A stretch of DNA of 64,000 nt, from positions 10,245,184-10,309,183 of the forward strand of contig OZ029925.1 in NCBI GenBank assembly GCA_964023275.1, read 5' to 3'. A program made the translations under genes and the position numbers. This stretch comes from Norana najaformis. Lineage: Eukaryota > Annelida > Clitellata > Crassiclitellata > Hormogastridae. The first letter of the stretch is position 1. Every line of letters begins with the position of its first letter. Positions 38,401 through 51,100 of this stretch are shown here, piece after piece. The notes beneath the pieces are model-generated. The model worked only from the letters and a program-made list of their open reading frames with translations, was not told the DNA's origin and searched no databases.

Positions 38401-41400
38401 ACCTTATTTTTAATAAGTTTTTATATTTTATCTCATCTTAATATGTCCCGTGAATTTGTCTTATGTTCCGTCATAACGTTTGTTTGTATTTGAAAGGGTG
38501 CTTTGACAGCTGGCATTTATTGTTAAAAGGTATTTATTGCTGATTTATTGTCGAAAAGGGTTATTCTGCCTTTCTCGTTGATTTTACAATTAAATTTAGC
38601 TTCTTGGTCAACTTTGTAAAAATTATTTTATTTCTAACATAGTTTTTGTGTCTTTGGTCACGGTCAACAGGTGGCAGCGTCTGTGTTGAGGTACCAGTTC
38701 CACAGAATATTTCTGCATCCACTGCCCAAATCATTGTCACTGCAACATCACTGGATTCCAGTATTGACTATGACTTCAATAAGTCTGCCGATGTCAGTAT
38801 CCAAAGAGCAACTCAAATGACATTTATTGAGACAGACAAACCCATCTACAAGCCAGGCGACCTAGGCAAGTGGCAAAGGAATTCCCTACAACACTTTATA
38901 GTGTGATGTATCATGACATTTATTAATATGATTTTATAGCACAGTGTTTTAAGATTGAGCAAGTCCTTATTGCACAGTTGTTTAGTGCCGCTGACTGATG
39001 TACCTGTTATTATGTATTACTGCTGAACAACAATTTGAAATGGAATACATATAATAATCTTCTACATGAAAGTCAATATATATCTAGCCTGTGCTAAAAT
39101 GGAACATCTGCTGCTTACATGGCACCTGCATTGTTGTCATTGTTTGGATCAATTTGAAGTCAGGCACTCGGTCATTCCAGCAGATGGTTCACAGATAGTT
39201 TGCTATGCTAATTTCTTACATTTTGCATGTGCGTTTGAAGCTCATGTGCAGTGAAACTTCTGAACGTTATCACTTAGCCTTTTGTCTGTACTTGATTTTT
39301 AATTTGAAGTAAAAGTGACAATGTGTTAAAGTTCGTCCACACTCTGGATTTCAGCCATTGGCTGCAAATGTGTTTATCTGATCCCAGGATGTGGCTTAAA
39401 AGGTTGACTCATGATTTCAATAGCTGAACAAAACAGGGTTTGTTTGAACAACAATTTCGATAACATTTGTTGATGTGTTTTCAGTAAGAATCCGCATTTT
39501 GACGTTGACTGGACCAGACTTGAAACTACTAACAGGAGACGTAAGTTTTCTTGTTATTATGATTCATTGTAGATATTAGCAGTGTGATCTGCTTACACGA
39601 GACGAAAACATATGTCGAATGCTTATCAGCAGGAACTTCTTCTTAATGAAGAATAATTGTGCTCTAAAGATATAGATACTCGTAAAGTGGTGTTTTAATC
39701 ACTTTTGACGGACCTTTAAAAGGTGAAATTTACAAATGTTGAGAAAGACACATACACACAGACGTTACATTTGGAAGATAATGTAGTTCCATAACTTGTA
39801 AATAGGTCTTGTTTCTCTCTATTAATATACATCCATATATTATTTCCTGTTCGCTTACATATCGTGCCACAGCTAGTCTTGTCCAGAGCTTCTGTTAATA
39901 GTAGGATCGATTACTGTAGTGCCATCCATGCTGGTCTTCTGATAGGATGGATTGGGCAGCAGGAACACATACTGCTTGAGTGGGATGGGTTGTACAGTAT
40001 TCCCAAATTTAGTCATTTTATCTTGGGATTTGGGACGATTTATAAAGTTGAAGGATGAGGTGACGGAAGGGCAGTGAAGTGTAAATGTGGAAGAGGAGTG
40101 GGTTGAGCAGAGTGGTTTGATTGTAAATAACTGATGAAGAGGGAGGGTTGGGAGCATTGGAGTGAGTTCTAGGTACACAGACATTTCATGGCTATGCATT
40201 GTGATGCGTTTTTAATGATTTATTTACGAATAATAGCCTTCTAAAACCGAAATGTTCTTTCCATGCTGCAAGGCTGCACATGTTCACAACAGTTTTTGTG
40301 GCTGTGCATACTGCAAATATTGTGAAGCAGTATAAATTCATTTATACAGACAAATATATACATACATGCATGAATACATTCATACATACACACATACATA
40401 CATACATACATACATTAATACATGCGTGCACATGCACGCACATCTCGTCTTCAACTGTAAGGACTTTGTTTTTGATGTGGTTGTAGATACTGATGGCTTA
40501 TATCGAAGATCCATCAAGAACCCGTGTAATGCAGTGGGCAAACATCTCCACTGTCGGTGGTGGGCAGAATTCCATTTTACTGGTTTACCTATAATACAGT
40601 TTAAAATCTGTCAAGTCAGCTGAATCGAGAAATATGTATCAGTATTTACAAGATTGTGACTAAGAAGAATGGGAGTCCTTGTCACGGGTGAAGTGAGAAA
40701 TAGGAATATTGTAAAAAGTGTATGTTGCTGATAAAAGACAGCTTGCCAGTATTTTTATGTAGGCATAAATTTGGGCTTTTCCACTTCTTAGGACTGTTGA
40801 GTGTTTTTGTAGTACAAGTAAAATCTTCCATATGCTGTGGGAGTACTTGGACGAGGCACTGGTGTGCTATTACTAGTTCCGCAGTCAGCTACATAAGAAT
40901 CTCAAATCTAGGAGCAGTGCATTTCTGGATTTGCTGCTGACTTCTCAACTTGTGTTGATGTGAAATATTTATTGGCAGAAGCAACTTTGTGCAAAACAAC
41001 GTTAATGAGGTTGTTAGACAATATCACCTATTCATGACTGAACGTTTTAATCTAATTGTTAAATTATGAGGCGAATGTGATAGTGATTTGACTCCCAGAT
41101 CCTCTGCTACTTAAGCTAGTCCTTGAGGAACTGGGAAATGGTAATGGCAAAGGCATAAAATATTGGGTAGTGTAGCAGAGCATTGGTAGTAATAATTAGA
41201 AATTTATATAGGGCCACTTCAGTTTTCAATGTAGATTAAACCAATTAAAGGCTTGACACAGCATTGCTAAGATTGTTGCTCATTCAACTGAAGAATACCT
41301 TACAATGTTTTTATGGTGATCTGTTTTCAGGTCTTGGTAGCCTGGAGATGCAGCTGTCTGATGAACCACGACTGGGCGAGTGGACCATTAAGGCAGTCAT

Positions 41401-44400
41401 TCAAGGCCAAGTGGCTATGCAGAAATTCACTGTCAAAGAATATGGTAATATGATAATTTCTGTACACTTCAAAAAGTTATGCTGTGATGCAGTCAAATTT
41501 TAATACTTGATTTTGAATAAGGCATAATGCAAGTTACATTTTCCACTTATGTTACTTTAGAGTACACCTCTTTTATGCTATTGTTAGGGTGCACCTCTGC
41601 CTAGCTTTTATTAGAGTACCCCTCTTTCTTTTTAGAATACCCTTCTCGCATCTATCTTGCTTTTGTTACAGTACACCTCTATCTAGCTATTGTTAGAGTG
41701 CACCTCTGTCTAGCTTTTTTGTTAGAATACACCTGTTTTACTGCTGTTATTGTACATCTCTGCCTTGCTTCCGTTGCCTGAACTCTGTGACCCACCCACA
41801 CCCATGATTTCTTTGCTTAGCTTATGAGATCATGGCATGCTAACAGATGCATTACTTACTTACTTTGTTAGACATTGTCTTTTAAGACATTAATAAGCAT
41901 TCATGTACATTAATAAATGCTTTCTTCATCATAAACCTAAACTGTAAACTGTTAATTTGAAAACGTATTAGAGTAAAAAAACCAAAGAAATAATGGAAAA
42001 AATAAACAGCAACGCTTTCATTAGGATTTGAAAGCTGTTGTAATTTTTAATTTTGTTTTTGTACTCATAAATATGTACAGTGCCTCGTTTTGAGAAACTA
42101 ATCAGAAGATAAGGTTTTTAAGGTCAATTTTAATGCACAGTTGAGCGGTTAGCAGAAAATAGAGGAATAGGCTTAAGAAGAATTGTGAACTGAAACCAAT
42201 GAGTTTGTTTCGACAGTGACGTGCGGTAGTCGCCTCGGAATCTGAGCACAAATGTGTGACTGTGAACAAGAAAGACATAGTGTAATAGTGAGCACGACAG
42301 GAAATAATGTGTATAGCATCATGTCAGTATTAAAATATGTAGCAAAAACAGACATTTTGAGTGAAAAGCATACCGCAAACTGGAAATAGAATTAAATTAA
42401 GCAAGCATGGTGAACGAAATAACGATGATAGGGATTGTAAAAGGTTTCCCAAATTGTTTGATGAACTACTAGTAGGCCCTTGATAGATGAAGGTGAGAAA
42501 TACGATATTTCAATATATAAACTGTTGAACTAGCAACTGATATCTGCGAATTTATAAATCTGAGCTAATTAAACATTTAAAATCATCTTTACTAAGCAAT
42601 TTACCTTGCAGAATTGAATTTATAACCAAACAATACATGTTCCATCTTGAGCCTTTTCCTGAGGTTCTGAAAATGTGCTGTATACATGTCCAGATATGTA
42701 TACAGGGGTACGTATATAAATTGCATTCACAAGAAATGTAGAGTTTTTCTGATACACTTCACATCTTGGAGTCATCTGTACCACCTGTTTTATCAAATCT
42801 TTGTTGTTTCAAACAGTTCTGCCAAAGTTCGAAGTGGCTATTTACCATCCTTCTTATGTGTTTTCTGGCTCTTCAATGGTGGAATGGAAGGTCTGTGCCA
42901 GGTGAGGAATCGCTGCTAATAAAAACTATTGTCATAAGGGGTTTATGTCAATGACAGTCTGTGTTTGATACATGAAGACTGGAACAGGACATCCCTGGAT
43001 TGAAGTGTCTTGCTTGGAACGCCCTAAGAAGCAGCTTTGTCAAGCTCCATCCTTACACTGGCTGTCTCTTCATCTCCATTCTGTTCAACTATATTGTCAT
43101 AGTAGATTGATTAGGCTAAGATAATGTTTGTCACTTTAAAAGCCATGTGTTACTAAACCTTTACCTTAACTTGCTTGTGCCATTGTTGCTAAGTTCGTGT
43201 TGTCTACTGATCCTGTACATTTATTTCAAATTTGTTTTCGCTGCTTTATTGCTGTCATTGGTTTCATGATGGCCACAAATCTCTCTGCTAGAGTTGAATT
43301 GCTCCTGCAGTGTACTTGCACTAGTATCATGCAACATTGAGCCCTTTCTGCATGGTGCTGTTTTATCCAGAATGATCATCTTCATGATCTCTGCCTACTG
43401 CCATCAGTCAGACTGAACCCTTCCTGATTCAGAAGGGCCTGACATTGAATTCTTCTGCATAAACACTGAAGGAGTGCTATATGCTACAGTGCATAGAGAA
43501 AGTTTACAAAAGCATGTTTAAGTTTTTTCTTTATTGCAGATATTTGGAGTGCAAGATACTGAATGGTTTTAATTGTTCTTTGCAGTGCTTAGTAAATATT
43601 TTTCTTATTTAAAATAAATTCCTAACTATATAATCTATATATCTCCATCAGATACACATATGGACAACCAGTTCATGGGGTCGTCATCTCAAGCATCTGC
43701 CTAGTTCAAAACTACGTGTCAGAAACTAGATGTCGATCACTGAATGCCACACAAGTATGCAAAGAATATAAATATATATTCATACACAGTGCTCTTGAGT
43801 TTATTTCATATTTCACGTATACCATTTCCATAATTGTGTACATTTTGCAGAAACCTTTAAGAGTGCTAGAGGAAAGCACTCTAGGATCCAATAAATGCTG
43901 TAAACTGTATATCATGAAAATATTACCTGGTATAGAAGCTCAAAATTAATGCACAAGACAGATACCTGATTAGAAACTTGAATATGGGGCAGTCATTTGT
44001 TTTGAGAGAAAACAGAGATAAAGGAAACGAAAAAACACGACGATATCGTGCTTAAATTATTAATAGTAAATTTCATCAGTTTCTTTCTGTGGCAACGCAA
44101 AGGATTACACTTTGCAGTGTGGTGCCGCTTAAATATGGTATTCACTTTTGTGGCACGTTTACACTGGTCTAACGAACGTAGCCAAATTTGTCTCTGAATA
44201 AAATGGTTCAGTTCAAAATGTATGCATTGATCTTCAAATCATCAAGTCTGATTGAAGATCAATCAAAGTTTATGCTTCACAGATCCCTACGTTGGGGGTA
44301 ATCTCTTGAAGTTTAAAGTTTTGCATACACCAACTTCTGAGGTATATTACACTGACTGACGGTTGAGGAGTCTCTTCAAAATTCTCCTCATGGGACGAGC

Positions 44401-45056
44401 TCCATGACTCAGTGCAGCTCCAGAATGCATTAGAGAATTTGTGTTCCTCTCAGAAGTCTACCAGCACTGGAAAATCATTTAGATACGGATTGAAAGGCAG
44501 AAGTTGAAAGCTTAGCACCAACTGAAATGTTGAAAATTAACAAAGATCAGTTCGACAGAATGTGACATGAATGAGAAACAGGAAATGACTGGTGTTGGCA
44601 TAGGGGAGAGAAAGTAAGAACCTTTATGATGAAGCAAAAGAACTGGCAGAAGCATACTTTATTTCAACATGTCTCTGTAATTTGTACATACATACGTATA
44701 TACATATATACATACACACATACATACATACATGCATAAATGCATACATGCATACTCTAGCCATTTCGCTCTGGTAAAACAACTTGTTTGTTTATTTAAG
44801 TAGTTTATTACTTAATTGAAGTAATTGTTATAATTTAAATGGTACCTTTAGCATATTGATTTGGCGCCTTAGTAATAAAATGTATATATACAGTATATAT
44901 ATACAGAGGCAGAGTGGCAGGCTACTCTCTAAGACAATGGAAACAGAGTTTATGATGGAACTGGTCATTATGGAAAATAAGATGTCTCGTCAGATGGAAA
45001 TCCAGCAAGGACTAGTTTAAAAGACCAAGTCTGATGTCTTTGGGAATGTAATGCCT

Positions 45057-45106
<50 letters not shown>

Positions 45107-48100
45107 GACAATTTATATAGCGCCGTAGCACAGCCGAGGCCGAAGAAAAGGGCGCTGTACAAGGGTTCAAAAAATCAATTGCAGTCATAAGATATCCTAA
45201 AAAGATGTATGTGTCTTGAGTCGCGACTTGAATGTGTCCAGGGATGGGGCATTCGTCACATGCTCAGGAAGACTGTTCCACGCAGTGGGTCCGGCGACAG
45301 TGAAGGAACGTTCGCCGAACTTCGTGGAAGAACGCGGGACATGCAGTTGATTCCTCGATGAGGACCGTAGCCGATATTATAACAATTACTTCTGGTTGTC
45401 GGCTGTTCGAATACAGAAGTCGGATATATAGTCCGGTAGAAGACCATTAAGAACCTTGTATGTAATTAGGCACAGTTTGTAGGTGATCCGCTGAGGAACA
45501 CGCAACCAGTTAATGTAGATTGTGCTTTCACTGCCCAATTTGACAAAGGAGAAGGGTAACGCTACACATAAATAATTGCATACACACAGATATTCATATA
45601 CATATGTACGCTTAAATAATTTTGCGTGCAGTTCTATATAAATTATTTACAAATGAGCACACTTTGTGCCCTTGTTTGAAATAATTTGTATGGAATATTG
45701 CAATTCAAATTTTCACTTATGTTATAGGTATGCAGAAGTTTGTTGTGTTTGTGTGAGTATGCTAATCGCTGGTGTATGTATCGTATTTTGCATGTAGAAT
45801 TTATGTGCACCGTTGTTTTTCTCAGTTGAACGAAGGATGTGCAGGGTTTTCTGTCAGTTCTGCAGATATTGAAATGTCGAGGTTCATGTGGAGCACAAAA
45901 GCGAAGTTTGTTGCCGAAGTTGAAGAACATGGAACAGGTTGGGATTCTTAAGAGATTTTGATTTATGAGTGAGAGCTCATTTTTCTGTGGACATCCATTG
46001 GAGTTAACTTATATCTAGTAGACGTCATTTTGGTCCAAGCATTATTGGGCAAGTTGTGCAGATATGTCACCATTCAGTGGCCTTTGCATTGGCATTAAGC
46101 CTATTCTGTAGAACAAAGATTTAGCCAGGTACAGTTTGTTCTGTCCTTATACAAAGTGCATTTTAATGTATGTCACTGGGGAGGTCTGCTGTTTTAAGTT
46201 TTTCTGAAATATTTTGTTATCAGGATTCTCTTGTTTGTCGACAGGTGTAAAACTGAATTCGACTTTTATGGCAGAAGTCCGGCATTCTTCGTTTAAGCTG
46301 AAGTTTATTCCTGAGGATTCTGCTTCCCATCACTACAAGCCTGGCTTACCGTACCATGGACAGGTACTGTCATTTGCTTTTATTATGTCTGAGAAATAAA
46401 GTTCAATCTAATACACCAACGTTATCCCGAGTATAGTTCGATATTTTAACTCTGCAGTCTGCAAGGTACAGACTGAGGTAAGATAATTTGTTGACCAAGG
46501 GCATAGTTCGGCTGCTTGCGTTAACTTTTTGTGTTTGCGTCCTATTCATGATGACATGATTTTAACTTTTTGTGTACTTCGTTGAACTGCTTTATGCTTC
46601 ATTGGAGCTCAGCTGTCTTTCGAGTCTATGACTGAATTGGCTTAATACTTGTCTACAAAGGCAATACTTTATCTGGGTGCTTAGTAAATTGGCTTACTGT
46701 TTCAAATTACTCTTGTTATATTTTTTTAATGTTTTGATAGGGTCAGGTGACTCGCCCAGATGGCACGCCAATCGTGGGGAAGAAGGTACATATGCGGACA
46801 GATGCCAGGAAAAATGGAGTCAACAATGGCAATGTCACATCTTTTCCAGTTTTAGACCTAACAACTGATAAAAATGGAATGTTTACATTCTTTTTACCTG
46901 GCACCTTCACCAGTCAAGATATGAACTCGATCTACCAGCACGTATGTACTGCAGCATTATTAATTTTGTTGTTATCATTATGATGTATTATTATCTGTAG
47001 TGATGTATGCTTCTGTAGTATGACTGTATGCATAAATTACATCAGATAAACACTGCACTTAACAAAGAGTTTGTTTAGAAGGGTGTTTTACTAGAGTAAA
47101 GTTATCAGATCTGGGACAGTTTTAGCGGTAGTTTTTATGGCTCCTAGCTAAGAGGGAACAACAGAGGATTTGCCCAAGAAGGGAGATTTTGCTAAACTAG
47201 CTCGTAATGCTCTGTGTGGGAAGGCTAGTTATTATTGCGGTTATTATTAATTTTATTATTACAATTTCTTACATGGCATTACGAGGTAATGATTCCTTAT
47301 GTTCTTAGAAAACATGAAGAATCCTGTCATGAAATGGGTAATCCTAGCGTGTGTCCAGCTCTGTGAATGTGTGAGTTGTCTAGCTGTTTTGAATGCTGAA
47401 CGTGATGTTTATTTTGCAGTCAAACACTCCTTTGATCCCAGCACTTTGGCTGCGATAACTATTATGAATATGCATAATATGTCTGTATCTGGCTATTTAT
47501 GTGGGACCTTTTAAGATTTTTACAAGAGTGTGGATTAATTATCCTGATGGTGTTTTCAGTGAGTGTTTGTTTTGAAAGTAAAGGACAAACGATAAGGAGT
47601 TTTGTGGCGTATGTTACCATTAATTTCACTACAATACATGTTTTTGTCTTTTGGCAGGTCTCTGCAGGCGATGAGCAAAATGGGCATTATGCGCCAAGTG
47701 CCTCACGAATACTCAAAGCTTGGTATTCCCCGAGCAACAGCTTCCTCCAGATCGAACCTCTTGAGGGCATTGCCTCATGTCGAGCTTCACTCTCACTGCC
47801 AGTTGTCTTTGTCATGGGAAATTCGTCGAATTCGCCTCTGACATTCTACTTTCAGGTAGATAAAATTAAAAGGTCTATGGAGTTTCAACGAGAATATTAT
47901 TCTATCTGGTGTTTCTAACCTTGTAATTATTCTCGATCAAATTGAAAACTGAATTCTTACTCTGCTGACATTTACTACTGGTGCAACATAAAGTTATTGA
48001 TTTCATTTTGCTGCTTTGTTACACTGCATTAATTTGTTTATTGAACACCAGTCGATGGCAATGAGCAATTGTGTGTGAAGGACTTGCTTAAGGGAAAGCT

Positions 48101-51100
48101 CAACCAATAGTCCTCTGTGTCTGTCAGACAATTTTGGACATGCATAGCTGTGGTTTATGTGAACATTTTGATGACATTTTGTTGTTAAACACTTTGGATG
48201 GTTTCTTACTTGAGATGCCGAACATTTTAATTAATTGCAATATCAGAAAAAATTAGCCTATTTCGCACAGAGCATCTGCTTGCTAGGCCAAATGTCTTTT
48301 ATGGAGAAATTTCTCGTTGCTTTTCGTTTCTCCATCTTCCTTTCAGTCCCTTCTACCTTACTGGACTTAATGGACCACAAACCATTCAGTATAACTGTAT
48401 TAATTGATCAGGGACCACGGCTACATGTTTCTTAGCCTTTAATATGTCGAGATAAAGTCATCTGCTACCCAGGATGAGGACTATGGTTGAATTACTTGTG
48501 AGTCAGCAACTCAGTCACATGCAGTAGAAATTTGTGGATTATGTTTGACGTGTCTGGTTTGGTTACTGTAGTTGGTGACAAGAGGAGACATTGTTCATGC
48601 CGGACAACTCACGGCCTCACCCGTTGCTGATAGGGATTTGGAAAGTGAGTAATCGTATTTCGGGATTTATTGTCTCCAATTGTTCTTCTTGTGCTGTTTA
48701 GTGACAGTGATTGAATTGGTATGAAACATAACTCTCTTGCAGAGGTGAGGACAAAGATTTGGTGCAGTCATCTTGTTCAATCTTTTTAGCTGAAGTACAA
48801 AAAGTGATGACAGTGATCCAATCAGTCATAAATTTAGTTGAATGCATTCCGGTTTGTGCATGCACCCAAGTGTGTAAACCGACCTCTGATTTGGGACAAT
48901 GGTAATCGTGGATTTGGTGACGCAACAGCCAGCTATAGATTTTTTATTAGTACAGCGATCCTGTCCACTTCAGAGAGGTCTTAATCGTTTGGTGACCAAT
49001 TGTCTCAGCTACTGACAAATGCCCTTCTTGCAAACCCCAACTATGAGGGATCTTTGCATACTGCTATCAGTTGAAGGAGTTCCAGTGGATGATCATAAGA
49101 ATGTGATTCACAGGAGGCTTTTTCTATTTACATGTCTACATTTACAATTAAATTCATCTTACGATTCCTTTACCTCAACTTACATAACTTTACATTGGAA
49201 TTGGGTTATTTTTTGAAATAATCATTTTGGCCACATCTCCTATTCTCATTTGTAGGCTACAACTATATTTCATCATTTGTAGATGTGTACCTAGATATTA
49301 GTATAGACAGCCTATCAAAAGCACTCATTACTATCCTGCAAAATGTTGCAATTCTAGAGTAATGGTAAGTTCACCTGTGTCAGTCATCCCTCTCTTTAAA
49401 ATTTCTGTTGCTGTTATGTTGTGCAGGTAATGGAAAGGACTTTTACGAATTCAACATTACATTCACTGTTACTCCGAGGATGAGCGGATCCACACAAGTT
49501 CTCCTTTTCACAGTTCTTGCAAGTGGTGAGACTGTGGCAGACAGCATGATGATTGATGTTGAAAATTGTTTTCACAACCAGGCAAGTTTTTCTAGGACAT
49601 TCTTACAATGTCGCAATTAGAGCAAACTTAGGTTCTCTTTGAGTAAAGAAATAAGTAAGTAAGTAGCCTTGCTTGCTTCTGACTAGCGCGCATGCAATAC
49701 TTGGTATATGCCGATGAAAATAGATTAAAAACAAGCAAATGTAATCTTCAGGCATAACTGGGATTACATTGGTTCAAAAAACTGCTTTAAACGTTTTAGT
49801 TCGAACAATGGCAAAACGTATGTGTTAGCGCTGATTCACAGATTTTGCAGCATTCTTTGTGCATGTGCAAGATGAAGACAACGTTCTTTTGAGTCTAGAC
49901 AGTTTTACAGTTTATCAGAGTTTTATTTACCACCAGCCGCCTGTTTATTTTTTATTTGAGTTCCAAATTGGTTCAGACAGAAAATGTTTTTACAATTTCT
50001 CTTCTCTAAAATTCGCAAAATTCTCTCTTACTTAAATGATTTCCTTGAAAGTGCGACTGAGAACTGTTTTTTTAAATTCCAGGTGTCAATGGGTTTTGCT
50101 GATCAACAAAAGCAACCTGGACATCCAACAACTCTTCGACTCTCGGCTGATCCACATTCTTTGTGTTCAATTTCTGTCGTTGATAAAAGTGTGAAGCTGA
50201 TGGTTAAAGCGGATAATTCTCTGTCGCAATCGAAGGTATCAGAGGATCTGTTAAACTCAATACTGCACTGTTTCTTTTGCTAAATTTTTGTGGTGTTAAT
50301 TACAAGTAGCTCAAAAACGTTTTAATTGGTCTTACTTCATTTTGTCATGCATCAAGTGATATCTGAAGACGCTAAGGCATAAGAATGTATAAAATTGGAA
50401 AAAAACATAATTTGAAAACCAATCAACATGAAACCTAAGTAATAAATTACAAGCATCTGTAAATATCTAAGTGTTTAGCAATAACAGTTTCAACTAAGTT
50501 TGCGGTGATAGAATAATTTTACACTTGTGTATGTAGCAGGTGTTTTACTGTGTAAGTTGCGGCTGTGAAGTTAAGCAACACTGAGCCTGGATGACCTTCC
50601 ATGGAGCTACAACCCTTCTGGGCTAACTGACCCCTTTATTATTTGAAGGTTGTTATATAAGCAGAAATTCAAATTCTAGGTTAGAAAGGTGTCCTGTTGT
50701 TGGATGTCAATGTGTTTGTGATTTGCACTGTAACTGCATGATCCTTCAAACTACAAGACTCTGTTTCTGATGAGTTTTCTTACACATTTAAAATATTGGG
50801 TACATGTAGCAACAATGTAGGGAAAATTTATGGTTTCACAATAATTTCTTTTTTATTTGTTATGCAGCAGCAAACATGTTAATACATGCGAGTAACTTCT
50901 TGGCTGAAAAGTCTTATGGGAGACTCAGTGTAAGATTAGCTCATAGTGACAGATTCTTTTCTTCAGCAGTTCTGTGACTGACAAAGAAGTGTTCTTTAAG
51001 ATAATTTCAAAGAACTGTAATAGTCTATATGGTTGTAAGCTGGTGTTTCAGGTTTCTTTCGTTTTAGTATATTAGGTTGTAACTGAACCATTAACACGTG

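Noticed and set aside
38870-38871. GT donor for TEP exon 3 four bases after the GC
   Set aside because: It puts the next exon (VRIRILTL) out of frame, whereas the GC donor keeps it.
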